Positions 34,080 through 42,572 of a stretch of DNA of 64,000 nt are shown one piece after another (position 1 is the first letter of the stretch; the number at the start of each line of letters is the position of its first letter). The translations under genes and the position numbers were made by a program. The stretch is from Candidatus Thorarchaeota archaeon. GTDB lineage: Archaea > Asgardarchaeota > Thorarchaeia > Thorarchaeales > Thorarchaeaceae. The stretch is from positions 1-64,000 of the forward strand of contig SDNP01000010.1 of NCBI GenBank assembly GCA_004524445.1, read 5' to 3'. The notes beneath the pieces are model-generated. The model saw only the letters and a program-made list of their open reading frames with translations, made no database searches and was not told the DNA's origin.

Positions 34080-35405
34080 TTGAGCAAGACGACAGCAATT
34101 GAAAACGCATTTATCGTTACTGCAGATGAAGAGCTGGGCATTATCGAGAGAGGATATATCCGAATTGAAGATGATAAGATAGTAGAGCTCGGAGAGGGGC
34201 AAGCCAAATCTGCTGATAATTTGATTGATGCAAGCGGATGTGTTGTAATTCCAGGTCTCATTACTGCGCATACACATCTCTACGGCATTCTTCTTCGAGG
34301 CGCATCGTTGAATATTGAACCCCCAACTGATTTTGCGCAGGTTCTTCAGCGAGTATGGTGGCCGGTGGACGAAGCACTTGATTTGAATAATGCCGAAGCA
34401 AGTGCATTATCTGCTTCCGCTGATATGTTGAGAAATGGCAGTACATTTTTTGCTGATACTTACTCTGGCCCCAACTCGATTGAGAATAGCTTAGATGCTG
34501 TATCTAGAGGAACCGAAAAGATAGGTATTCGTTCTATGCTTGCATTCGAAATGACTGAGCGGCACAATCATGAGGAGGCGGAGAGGGGACTTAAAGAGAG
34601 TATGCGTTTCATTAAGGAGAATAAGAAAGAGAATGGATTAACCTCCACAATGATGAGTCTTCATGCATCCTTTACAGTCGATGATGAAATGATCAAGAAG
34701 ACAGTAGATGCTGCAAAGAATCTAGAGGTTCCCATCACTATCCATACTTCAGAGGGACTTGTAGACCTATATCATAATCTGGAGAAATATGGAGAGAGGA
34801 CTATTGAGCGACTAGATCGATTAGGAGTTCTAGGGAAGCATGCAGTTCTAGCTCACTGCGTTCATGTTAATGAACACGAATTGGATTTGGTTGCCCGGTC
34901 AGGAGCCTCAATAGCCCATAATCCAATGAGCAATATGTTGAATGCGGTCGGAACGGCGCCTGTTCCGGAAATGCTGCAAAGAGGAATTACGGTCGGATTG
35001 GGTAACGATGGCTGGGTCTACGACCCATTTGAAAATATGCGATGCGCTTTGACAGTGCATCGATTAGCGAACAGCAATCCAAGCATTATTGGTGAAAAAG
35101 AGGTCTTCGAGATGGCGACTATCAGTGGTGCAAGATGTTATGGAGTTGACGACAAAATTGGCAGTCTTCAGCCTGGAAAATTGGCAGACATTGTAATACT
35201 TGATGCGACTAGGGTTCCCACACCAATCACATCGGAGAGCGTCATCGGGCATCTTGTCAACACATTTTCTGGACGCGATGTTAGAGATGTTCTGGTCGAT
35301 GGAAAAGTAGTACTGAAGAATCAAAAGCTCCAAAGATTATCAGATGAGGAAGTGAGCAGGTTGTCCCGGGAGTCTGCGAGTTCGCTTTGGAATAGGCTGA
35401 GGTGA
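34080..35405 (+). CDS. Amidohydrolase, SsnA/chlorohydrolase-like aminohydrolase
   Basis: A 441-residue metal-dependent hydrolase of the amidohydrolase superfamily (S-adenosylhomocysteine deaminase/SsnA branch). Metal and catalytic motifs are present: GLITAHTHLYG (first HxH, about 59-69), HTSEG (about 221), AHCVHVN (about 259), and GLGNDGW with the final Asp. It begins with a small beta-sandwich (ENAFIVTADEELGII) completed by the C-terminal DVLVDGKVVL. Members deaminate purine-like or other heterocyclic substrates; the substrate is open. TTG 34080 is well supported as start by GGAGG eleven bases upstream. An isolated promoter for the next gene lies just after its end. Confidence 0.88.
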   Translation: MSKTTAIENAFIVTADEELGIIERGYIRIEDDKIVELGEGQAKSADNLIDASGCVVIPGLITAHTHLYGILLRGASLNIEPPTDFAQVLQRVWWPVDEALDLNNAEASALSASADMLRNGSTFFADTYSGPNSIENSLDAVSRGTEKIGIRSMLAFEMTERHNHEEAERGLKESMRFIKENKKENGLTSTMMSLHASFTVDDEMIKKTVDAAKNLEVPITIHTSEGLVDLYHNLEKYGERTIERLDRLGVLGKHAVLAHCVHVNEHELDLVARSGASIAHNPMSNMLNAVGTAPVPEMLQRGITVGLGNDGWVYDPFENMRCALTVHRLANSNPSIIGEKEVFEMATISGARCYGVDDKIGSLQPGKLADIVILDATRVPTPITSESVIGHLVNTFSGRDVRDVLVDGKVVLKNQKLQRLSDEEVSRLSRESASSLWNRLR

Positions 35406-35462
35406 CAGCCATCTTGATTGCTCTACTATAAGCGCAAAGAATATCCTGCGTTTAAGATACGA

Positions 35463-35470
35463 CATATATA
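35463..35470 (+). promoter_or_regulatory. TATA box for the ABC-2 transporter operon
   Basis: CATATATA, preceded by an A-rich stretch, lies 44-51 bp before GTG 35514. Transcription would start near 35490-35495, which excludes the longer reading frame beginning at 35418 and supports the internal GTG as the true start. Confidence 0.55.
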
Positions 35471-35513
35471 CTCCAATCGTTATTTGAGATTAAACGCGAC
35501 TGGTGTCAAGAAC

Positions 35514-36293
35514 GTGGCTGCGATTCAAATATCAGATTTAACAAAGACATTTGGAGATGTAAGAGCTGTTGATAATATCTCTCTCGAAGTCAGGAATGGA
35601 GAAATATACGGCCTTTTGGGGCCTAACGGAGCAGGAAAAACTACAACACTAAAGGTTATCATGGGGCTTCTTGACCCAGATTCAGGTACTGCTTCTGTCA
35701 TGGGCCTGAATAGTCTCGAAAATCCAGTTGAGGTAAAAGCAGTAGTCGGTTATGTTCCAGAAGAAACTGTTCTATATGAGTCGTTGACACCGAGGGAATT
35801 GTTTGAATTCATTGCATCAGTCAGAGAACTTGCGAAGGCTTCAATCAGTTCTAGAGTAGCAGAAATTGCCAAGGGTTTAAATTTTACAGAATATATGGAC
35901 AAAATGATTGTGACCCTTTCTTCAGGTAATAAGCAGAAATGTCTTCTAATGGCAGCACTCATACATCGACCAAAGCTGTTGATTCTAGACGAACCATTCT
36001 CAGGGCTTGATGCAAGAGTAGTCAGAATCCTGAAAGATGCAATACAAATCCATGTAGACAATGGCGGCTCGGTGCTCTTGAGCACGCATATAATGGAGGT
36101 TGCTCAAGCTCTCTGTGATAGAGTTGGCATTATTGATCATGGAAAGATAATTGCAGATGGAACACTAGAAGAATTAAGAGAGCAGTCAAAAGAAGAGAGT
36201 GCTACTTTGGAACAAATATTCTTGAAATTGACTGAACAGGTAGATGAAGTCACTGAGGGCGTAGATAACCTGAGGGAGGCTCTATCTGGATGA
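35514..36293 (+). CDS. ABC transporter ATPase (ABC-2 type)
   Basis: A 259-residue ATPase when started at GTG 35514, where the ABC fold begins (AAIQISDLTKTFGDVRAV). Motifs: Walker A GPNGAGKTT, Q-loop VPEETVLYESLTPRELF, signature region TLSSGNKQKCLL (a variant of LSGGQ, reading LSSGN), Walker B LLILDEPFSGLD and H-loop STH. The tail is Glu-rich. The second Gly of the signature is conserved and the first is Ser, which is tolerated in this subfamily. Its TGA overlaps the ATG of the permease gene, so the two are translationally coupled. Probably powers export of a lipid, peptide or drug. Confidence 0.92.
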   Translation: MAAIQISDLTKTFGDVRAVDNISLEVRNGEIYGLLGPNGAGKTTTLKVIMGLLDPDSGTASVMGLNSLENPVEVKAVVGYVPEETVLYESLTPRELFEFIASVRELAKASISSRVAEIAKGLNFTEYMDKMIVTLSSGNKQKCLLMAALIHRPKLLILDEPFSGLDARVVRILKDAIQIHVDNGGSVLLSTHIMEVAQALCDRVGIIDHGKIIADGTLEELREQSKEESATLEQIFLKLTEQVDEVTEGVDNLREALSG

Positions 36294-37930
36294 ATTTTGG
36301 CAAGAAATGGAAGCTTGCAGGCACTATAATTCGGGAAACCAGATTCAGGTCCCAACTGAGTTCGAATCCATCTTTTCGTTCTAGAGCTAAGGAAAATCCT
36401 GAACGAATTATGAAAAACGCCAAGAGGGGTAATATAATCAGCATGGTCTTCACAACATTTCTGGTTATTATTCTCGCTGCAGTGTCATTGGCTCTCATCA
36501 TCTTTGGGGATCCAGCTCAATCTCCAATCATATCATTGGCCGTTAGCTTCGGATCCTTTCTCTTGCTAAGTTTCGTGTTGATATTCTTTCTCAATCTACT
36601 AGGGACATCTGGATTCTTTATGTCGGGTGTTGCATCGTTTCCGGCGATGTTACCCATTTCAAGAGGGGACTTGGAGGATATTGTCTTCTTTGCATTCATG
36701 CGCACATTTGCAGGGCCGTCTATCGCAATTCTAACTGTCTTCCCAATTGGCCTCTTGATATTGATTGGGCCTGTTGCATGCTTGGCTGCATTCTCCTCTT
36801 GTTTGATAACAGTACTCGCGTCATTCACAGCCCTCATTCTCGTTGCTAAGTGGTATCACAAAAAATCTCTAGAACAACCCGGATCTACCGTTTCCACAAT
36901 TGTGCGGGTACTCGCTGGAGTCATGCTCATGGTAGGCTTCATTGCTGTCTATTCAGTTGGAAACTACTTACCGGTCCTAGTAGGTATTTTGACCAACCTA
37001 TCACAACAATACGGAATTGCCATCAACATTTTGCTCAGTGTTGTGTTCCCGTTTAATGTGGGATTGCTAACAGGAATCGCAACGTACGGATTACTTGTAA
37101 CTCCAGAAATCATAGTGCTTTCAATAGCATCTGCCATACTGTATTCTTTTCTGGCTGTTCGTGGTTATCGTATAGCAAGAAAAGAACTGAGAAAGACAGT
37201 TTTGGGAGGAATTGAAACCAAAGTGACTTATGAGGCTGTAGGAAGGCCACTCGACATTTCCAGTCCTACTTTGGCAATCATCAGGAAAGACATAAGGCTT
37301 GCAACACGCGATTTGGGGTCTCTAGCCATTCTGATTTTTCCCCTGATCATGCTGGTTGCATGGATACCAACTTTTGCTCAGGTGGCAGGGGGTGTGGTCA
37401 GCATCACAACTATTCTCACTCTAATGATTATGGTGCAGAGTTTCTCAGGAATTAGCATGACGGGCCTTCTAGGCGTAGACACCCAAGGTGCTTCGGTTTA
37501 TGATGGACTACCACTGAGTACTATCACGAATCTCAAAGCTAAAGCTACATTGTTCACCGTTACCTATGTTTTTTTCATGGCTGTTGTATCGTTTCTTTTC
37601 GTAGTTGGTACGCCTTTTTCACCTTTCGCGATTTTCATCCCGATTATCCAGATTCCTCTTGGCTATGGACTTGCATTAGTTGTCGGAGGAGTTCTGTTTC
37701 GAGTTGTTGGAGGAGGAAGAACAGTAGCGGTAAACCCAGTGAATAATCAGAAAGCTACGGTCATTGCACTTTTCATCGCCCTTGTGGTTGGAACAATCCC
37801 ATTGCTTGGCTTGGCCCTAGGCTTGTTTCTCACAAATGGGATACTTGTCGGACTTGGATTTCAGGGTGTTCTTGTTGCTGTCGAGATTCTCCTTGCGAGA
37901 ACCATGGTTCCTAGAATGCTGATCAATTAG
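36290..37930 (+). CDS. ABC-2 type transporter permease
   Basis: A 546-residue membrane protein with about fourteen predicted helices in two similar halves, separated near residues 305-345 by a soluble segment (LGGIETKVTYEAVGRPLDISS). The start overlaps the stop of the ATPase gene (ATGA), marking an operon. The N-terminal 50 residues are basic and cytosolic. I see no substrate clue. Its 3' end lies four bases from the convergent gene at 37935. With the two secreted, membrane-anchored proteins next door it may form an envelope-related set. Confidence 0.85.
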   Translation: MNFGKKWKLAGTIIRETRFRSQLSSNPSFRSRAKENPERIMKNAKRGNIISMVFTTFLVIILAAVSLALIIFGDPAQSPIISLAVSFGSFLLLSFVLIFFLNLLGTSGFFMSGVASFPAMLPISRGDLEDIVFFAFMRTFAGPSIAILTVFPIGLLILIGPVACLAAFSSCLITVLASFTALILVAKWYHKKSLEQPGSTVSTIVRVLAGVMLMVGFIAVYSVGNYLPVLVGILTNLSQQYGIAINILLSVVFPFNVGLLTGIATYGLLVTPEIIVLSIASAILYSFLAVRGYRIARKELRKTVLGGIETKVTYEAVGRPLDISSPTLAIIRKDIRLATRDLGSLAILIFPLIMLVAWIPTFAQVAGGVVSITTILTLMIMVQSFSGISMTGLLGVDTQGASVYDGLPLSTITNLKAKATLFTVTYVFFMAVVSFLFVVGTPFSPFAIFIPIIQIPLGYGLALVVGGVLFRVVGGGRTVAVNPVNNQKATVIALFIALVVGTIPLLGLALGLFLTNGILVGLGFQGVLVAVEILLARTMVPRMLIN

Positions 37931-37934
37931 AGAA

Positions 37935-38624
37935 TTATCTTGGCCGGTATCTTTTCGCTGCCAGCAACACCACCAACGCAACCACAGCGATTGTGAGCGG
38001 AGGTGCCAGAATAGTCAGGACCCTCTCAATACCAAGCTGGATATTCATTCTCGATGCTTCTCGGTATTCCAGAGTTTCATTGGTTCCCGTATCGAATAGC
38101 TTGTAGACATAGTGTGACAAGAATCCATCATCCTTTAGATACACAGCTCGAAGTGAGGCTTCGATATTAGTCAGGCTTATTCTCAAGATGTTTCTCCATT
38201 CATAACCCCAAAAATCGCTATCCTCTATGAGTTCATAATCCACCATGTCTTCCTGTTCAATATAAGTAGATAGTAGCCACCAGTCGCCAACTGGATATGC
38301 CAAATGCTCCAAGGCTTTGTTCCAGGGTTCATCAAGAATTAGCTCAGTTCCATTCAAAAAGGATTGTTCAACTTCGACAAGGGGAATTCTGCTTATGGAG
38401 CTAAAGGTATCAGTGAGATTTGGAGTATTGATGACCCTGAGCATGACTCTATAATCTATTTTAATATGACCCGATGATTCAACGTACAACTCAAATTCGT
38501 ATTCATCGCCTTCTTCAATGCCCCACCAATGGCGCAGGGCAACTACTGGAAATGCATATGAGTGCAAAATGACAACCAGGAAAATCCCAATTACCAAATA
38601 ATTCTTCGTTATCTCGCGCGTCAT
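37935..38624 (-). CDS. Membrane-anchored extracellular protein, function unknown
   Basis: A 229-residue protein when started at ATG 38624. A signal-like helix (YLVIGIFLVVILHSYAFPVVAL) is followed by an extracellular beta-rich domain (GDEYEFELYVESSG, DYRVMLRVIN) and a C-terminal helix (TIAVVALVVLLAAKRY) ending in basic residues. The topology resembles the neighbour at 38724 and suggests relatives: both have an EGD(E)-type strand after the signal and a DGFLxxY motif before the last helix. The longer frame to 38717 adds 31 residues of unlikely sequence. Function unknown; perhaps accessory to the ABC-2 transporter. Confidence 0.75.
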   Translation of the reverse strand: MTREITKNYLVIGIFLVVILHSYAFPVVALRHWWGIEEGDEYEFELYVESSGHIKIDYRVMLRVINTPNLTDTFSSISRIPLVEVEQSFLNGTELILDEPWNKALEHLAYPVGDWWLLSTYIEQEDMVDYELIEDSDFWGYEWRNILRISLTNIEASLRAVYLKDDGFLSHYVYKLFDTGTNETLEYREASRMNIQLGIERVLTILAPPLTIAVVALVVLLAAKRYRPR

Positions 38625-38723
38625 ATCAAACAATCTATCAGAAAGTATACGATTTGCACAGAAAAGGGCTTCGGGTAAGCCTGCAATAAAAGAAGGGTAA
38701 TGGGGGAAAACCCCCATTAGAAA

Positions 38724-39416
38724 CTATTTGCGTTTACAAACAACAAGACCAATAATCACAATCGCAGCAACGCCGATGCCAACATAAAGGATGTTATCCT
38801 CTAGAAGCTGCAATATATCGTCAAGGCCTCCGCCAGGAATCGTCTCCCTAGTGACCTCAATAGACTCAAGGAGTGTATCATTCAGGGTACTCCAGGTTTC
38901 GATTCTATAATCTGCAAGGAATCCATCCGATGTTGAGTAAGCAGCAGTAATTTTGGCCTCTTCAGTTGCAGTAGTGTCCATACTCCATTCTACAGTCCAT
39001 AGCCCACCAGCAGTATTGATATCTTCACCGGTAAGCTCAGGTGCAAGCAAATTCTCCAAGAGCGTAAAGTTCCCTATTGGTAGAGTGAATTTTCCGCCAA
39101 CAAAGAATATTCCAATGAAAATCAATGCTGTAATACCCATGCTGGTCCCATTCTGCCACCAGAAGTCGATATCAGGTTGTGGAATGGCATTCCAATCAGT
39201 CAGGGGATCAGGTATCGCAAGAGCAGGCATATCAGTTATATTGACATATAATCCCTCGCTTGGAACATCTTCATCAGTGCTAGTCATGGTAAAGTCGAAT
39301 CGATCACCAAACTGCACACCCCACTCCAATCCTTGTGATGTGGCCGCAGCTACAGGTGAGACCATAAACATTGACACAATTGCTAGTACAAAAATCATAT
39401 TTAGCGCGCGTTTCAT
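38724..39416 (-). CDS. Secreted protein with C-terminal membrane anchor, related to its neighbour
   Basis: A 230-residue protein from ATG 39416, chosen because AGGAGAT lies nine bases upstream and a signal peptide (MKRALNMIFVLAIVSM, cleavage after VSPVAAA) starts there. The extracellular part starts GLEWGVQFGDRFDFTMTS, and a hydrophobic stretch (ALIFIGIFFVGG) lies inside it. The C-terminus is one membrane helix (ILYVGIGVAAIVIIGLVVC) and KRK. The DGFLADYRIETW segment parallels DGFLSHYVYKLF of the next gene, so the two are probably distant paralogues in one operon. Function unknown. Confidence 0.78.
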   Translation of the reverse strand: MKRALNMIFVLAIVSMFMVSPVAAATSQGLEWGVQFGDRFDFTMTSTDEDVPSEGLYVNITDMPALAIPDPLTDWNAIPQPDIDFWWQNGTSMGITALIFIGIFFVGGKFTLPIGNFTLLENLLAPELTGEDINTAGGLWTVEWSMDTTATEEAKITAAYSTSDGFLADYRIETWSTLNDTLLESIEVTRETIPGGGLDDILQLLEDNILYVGIGVAAIVIIGLVVCKRK

Positions 39417-39556
39417 TGTTGATATATCTCCTAAACCATTCACGAATGGCTACTCTATCAATTGTACTTGACTAAAAAGGTCTTCTGTTATCAAGTAGTG
39501 CAGTATCCTTTCCGCGAGGGACAGAGTTTTGAAGGAGATTCTGTCAACGGTGTTTG

Positions 39557-40504
39557 ATGAAATATCCAAATCTCGACTACAAATATGATGGGCCAATATT
39601 TGATTCTCATGCTCACGTAATCGAATTGGAGGCGCTCAAGCTATTCGTGGAAATAGGCAAGAAATACGGAACAGAGAAATCCATACTGATAGTACATAGC
39701 GATGATATAACTGCCTATGAAAGAATGTACCCGGGTCGATTTGTCTATGCCAAATATATGTCGGGGTGGAGATTGTTCACGGAAGGACCAGAACCTTCTC
39801 TAAAAGAAGTGGCCCGCCTTCGCGAAGAAGGATATGGATTAGTAAAAATGCATTTTGCGCCGTTCTGGACTGATAGATTAGAAAAAGAGAAGGTTCCTTC
39901 TGTTGACAGTCCGGTCTTTGACCCACTTTTTGATGTTCTAGCAGAGCATAATCTGCCTGTTCTGATTCACATAGCAGATCCGGACACATATTTTGAGAAT
40001 CGTTATGCAAATTCCAAACAATATGGCACCAAGGATGGACACATAGAGGAATTCGAAAACAGACTGAAACGGAGTGGTGATGTGGTATTTCAACAAGCTC
40101 ATTTTGGTGCTCAGGCGGAGCCCCATCGCTTGGAAAATTTGGCAAGGATGTTTCACCAATATCCAAACCTACATGTTGACACCAGTAGTGCTAGATGGAT
40201 GGCTAGGGAGTTGGGTAAGGCACCGGAAAAGGCTAGAAAAGTGATTATCAACCATTCGGATAGAATCCTCTATGGCACCGATTGTGTTGCAAGAAGCATG
40301 GATATAGATTACTACGAAGGCAGGCATCATACTGAGAGAATGATTTGGGAAACCGATGTGCGAAACGTGCCTCTCCCATTCGTGGACCAGGATACAGTTG
40401 GCAGAGGGGGCACTTACATCAACGGACTCGATTTGCCTCTAAATGTATTAGAGAAGATGTACTGGAAAAATGCTGATACGATTTATGACTTAGAATGGAA
40501 TTGA
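39557..40504 (+). CDS. Amidohydrolase (Amidohydro_2/COG2159) family protein
   Basis: A 315-residue TIM-barrel metal hydrolase or decarboxylase. The metal motif is DSHAHV (residues 16-21), followed by GLVKMHFAPFW, a His in VLIHIADPDTY, another in FQQAHFGAQAEP, and the conserved Asp in RILYGTDC. COG2159 members include decarboxylases of aromatic acids and hydrolases, so the substrate is open. No signal peptide. ATG 39557 is likely; a TTG precedes it by one codon. Converges on the SnoaL-like gene with one base between the stops. Confidence 0.85.
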   Translation: MKYPNLDYKYDGPIFDSHAHVIELEALKLFVEIGKKYGTEKSILIVHSDDITAYERMYPGRFVYAKYMSGWRLFTEGPEPSLKEVARLREEGYGLVKMHFAPFWTDRLEKEKVPSVDSPVFDPLFDVLAEHNLPVLIHIADPDTYFENRYANSKQYGTKDGHIEEFENRLKRSGDVVFQQAHFGAQAEPHRLENLARMFHQYPNLHVDTSSARWMARELGKAPEKARKVIINHSDRILYGTDCVARSMDIDYYEGRHHTERMIWETDVRNVPLPFVDQDTVGRGGTYINGLDLPLNVLEKMYWKNADTIYDLEWN

Positions 40505-40505
40505 T

Positions 40506-40916
40506 TTAAAGTCGCAATCTCTCTAGCTGCTTTTTTCTCTCCACAGCGGCTAGAAGGCGTGTTCTATCAAAGTAGACCTCGTTACGCGTTATCTTTGTGT
40601 CCTCCAGTTCAACAATGTCAATTCCAACCTCGTGCAAGACCTCTTGCCCAACAGGAATCTCACATTCCCATTTAACGATTGCACCAGTTCTTATTGGAAA
40701 TACCTCAACCGGTTTCCATCTCCAATCCTGATAGACTCTCAATAATCTCTCAAAGTATTGAAGTATATCCTCATGTCCCTGGAGTCCTTCTCGATGGGCA
40801 GGATCGGCATATAGGGCATCTTCAGAATAGAACTTAATTAGCTCTTCCGGCTGATTCCCGGTCCAAGCAGATAGCCACTCCTTGCAGAACTCAAATAGCT
40901 CATCTTCATTCATCAT
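40506..40916 (-). CDS. SnoaL-like (NTF2-fold) protein
   Basis: A 136-residue cone-shaped alpha+beta protein of the SnoaL/NTF2 superfamily: a first helix pair (DELFEFCKEWLSAWTGNQPEELIKFY), then SEDALYADPAHREGLQGHEDILQYFERLL and strands (VFPIRTGAIVKWECEI, VLHEVGIDIVELEDTKITRNEVYFD). Related proteins are isomerases, dehydratases or ligand-binding proteins. Catalytic residues are not obvious. ATG 40916 or 40913. Lies 98 bp downstream of the winged-helix gene on the same strand. Confidence 0.82.
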   Translation of the reverse strand: MMNEDELFEFCKEWLSAWTGNQPEELIKFYSEDALYADPAHREGLQGHEDILQYFERLLRVYQDWRWKPVEVFPIRTGAIVKWECEIPVGQEVLHEVGIDIVELEDTKITRNEVYFDRTRLLAAVERKKQLERLRL

Positions 40917-41014
40917 TTTTCCAGCAATACCAAAATGGAACGCACTACGCTATAGGATTTACGCTTCGGATAGTTTGGAAGTTCGTTCGGATATCTATGA
41001 GAATGACCCTCATT

Positions 41015-41313
41015 TCAGTAATCAGTCAATGCAGTCTGTCCTGTCTGACTTAGTTTCCAACCCGAGCCGTTTTTTTGCGGAGTGACAGTGCCCTCAGCCT
41101 GCATATTTTTCAGATGATAAAGAACCGTGCTATAGGTTACATCGATCTTCTCTGCAATCTCGGCAGCGGAGGTCCAATTATCATAATTCAAATGCTTCAA
41201 GATTTCGCTGCGGGTGATGAGCCCGGATCGGACATTCCGGATTTTGACCAGATAAGCACGTCGATTGAACTTCAGTGTTTTTTACCCGTGAATATTTTGA
41301 ATCCTTGCCTCAT
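41015..41313 (-). CDS. Winged-helix transcription regulator, apparently frameshifted in an A6 run
   Basis: The conserved part is a winged helix (ITRSEILKHLNYDNWTSA, AEIAEKIDVTYSTVLYHLKNM, then EGTV and a GSGWKLS wing). Within the annotated frame it only starts at TTG 41200, in the middle of helix 1. Homology-like sequence continues upstream to a stop at 41282-41284 without a normal start. In another frame ATG 41313 encodes MRQGFKIFTGKK, ending at the run of six A residues. One extra A (seven) would join both into a continuous protein of about 100 residues. ATG 41313 lies 24 bp after the gelsolin-like gene, fitting an operon. A sequencing error or a true frameshift explains it. Confidence 0.7.
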
Positions 41314-41337
41314 CACTATATCGGTTATGGATGAGAA

Positions 41338-41616
41338 TTAGTGGCGTTCTACGTCTACAAGGTCTAAGAATGCAGATGGCTCTTGATCCTCAGCTATAGG
41401 TCGAATTCTGTAGCGCTTGTATTCATGCGAGAGCTTTGCTGCAACGCGAGTACCCATCAATTTCTTGAAGAGGCTGGCCTTTTTGCCTCTCCACAGGTAT
41501 ACTGTTTCGTTATCATGGTCTATGACAACAATTACTTTCGAAGTGTCCAGTTGAATTGTTTCGGTGGTTATGTCCACCAGCTGTGCATCAGAGTCCACTT
41601 CATAGGCGTCCAGCAT
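41338..41616 (-). CDS. Single gelsolin-like domain protein
   Basis: A 92-residue protein consisting of one gelsolin-type domain: VIVVIDHDNETVYLWRGKKAS (strand, turn, strand with the WRGKKAS motif), an amphipathic helix LFKKLMGTRVAAKLSHEYK, then strand YRIRPIAE and EPSAF. Gelsolin domains bind and regulate actin; one- and two-domain forms occur in Asgard archaea and are counted as eukaryotic signature proteins. The typical acidic calcium site is only partly visible. ATG 41616 has GGTAGTGAT seven bases upstream. It heads a small operon with a winged-helix regulator. The binding partner is inferred, not shown; no actin gene is in the window. Confidence 0.75.
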   Translation of the reverse strand: MLDAYEVDSDAQLVDITTETIQLDTSKVIVVIDHDNETVYLWRGKKASLFKKLMGTRVAAKLSHEYKRYRIRPIAEDQEPSAFLDLVDVERH

Positions 41617-41775
41617 GATATCACTACCTTATAGTATTCACTAGTTGCAATGACCTATATTTGATTATCTTCTATTTAGAGATTGTGAGAAGTAGAGCGT
41701 TTCTCGTGTAATACAATATAATATAATTTGGAAATATCCTCAGTGAAATGGTAGAGTGACACTTAGGTGATACAA

Positions 41776-42501
41776 GTGAATTCTCCGGAGAGAGGAATCA
41801 TAAAATTCATCGATAGAGACTCGAGGAGAATTGAATTTGATTATGGCGGTTTCCAGCTGAATTATCCGTTGAATGCTATCCCGGAGTCACTCTATAATGC
41901 CTTAGCCACATTAGTTGATGGTTCTGAGGAGCCAATGCAAATCTATGGGCAGATGGTGAGGAATAGTGTCTACAAGCCGGCTGTTATTTCAAATGAGCAG
42001 ATTAAACCATTTGGTGTGAATGCCGCCACAAAGATCGTCAGATTGACTCTTACAGACGATGAGATTGAGAAGAGAATCAACGAGATTGAAGGTGTGATGC
42101 TCACCTTTCAAGGAAGGCCCTTTGAAGACACTATGTCACAGAGGATAGAATTGTATAAGGAGTTGCTCATCGACGATAACAAAATCGACCGGATGAGGTT
42201 GGGTGTCGCTGAAATGTTTGGCTTAAGAACGTACAACAATTTGCTTCACGACCCTCGATGTAGTCTAGCCTTTAGCTGGTACGACTCTGATAGTGGCCAA
42301 TCATTAGGATTTCAGATAAATTGCCTTGTTGAAATAGTACATCAAGGAGATCCATTTTATCGCTATATGCGTGTAATGCGCTCCTTATTTTCCAGGCGTT
42401 TCTTAGACTTGGAACATGAGGAATACATTTGTGCCTACAAGATGTTTATTTCAGAGGTTATAGACAAAAGCCTGGCAAGCTCGACAGGTTTTTCCCACTA
42501 A
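41776..42501 (+). CDS. Unknown conserved protein, tandem paralogue A
   Basis: A 241-residue soluble protein with no recognised family. It is a clear paralogue of the next gene, with shared blocks LNYPLNAIPESLY, ATKIVRLTLTD, IEGVMLTFQGRPF, DDNKIDRMRLGVAEMFG, DPFYRYMRVMRSLFSRRFLDL and EEYICAYKMFISE. The start is GTG 41776: GGTGAT lies four bases before it, and the earlier GTG 41767 is part of that ribosome site. Mixed alpha/beta composition, no membrane segment, no cysteine cluster. Converges, with its twin, on the VWA/MoxR pair. Possibly substrates or partners of that ATPase module. Confidence 0.78.
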   Translation: MNSPERGIIKFIDRDSRRIEFDYGGFQLNYPLNAIPESLYNALATLVDGSEEPMQIYGQMVRNSVYKPAVISNEQIKPFGVNAATKIVRLTLTDDEIEKRINEIEGVMLTFQGRPFEDTMSQRIELYKELLIDDNKIDRMRLGVAEMFGLRTYNNLLHDPRCSLAFSWYDSDSGQSLGFQINCLVEIVHQGDPFYRYMRVMRSLFSRRFLDLEHEEYICAYKMFISEVIDKSLASSTGFSH

Positions 42502-42572
42502 CCAGCAAGTGATTTATGTGATAACTGCTTATTGTCTTCCATATTAGGAATATTGAATGCATTGTGATAAGC

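Noticed and set aside
34623-34700. Possible CRISPR-like or tandem repeats elsewhere in the window
   Set aside because: No repeated spacer-repeat pattern was found; only protein-coding repeats in the surface, LRR and TPR genes.
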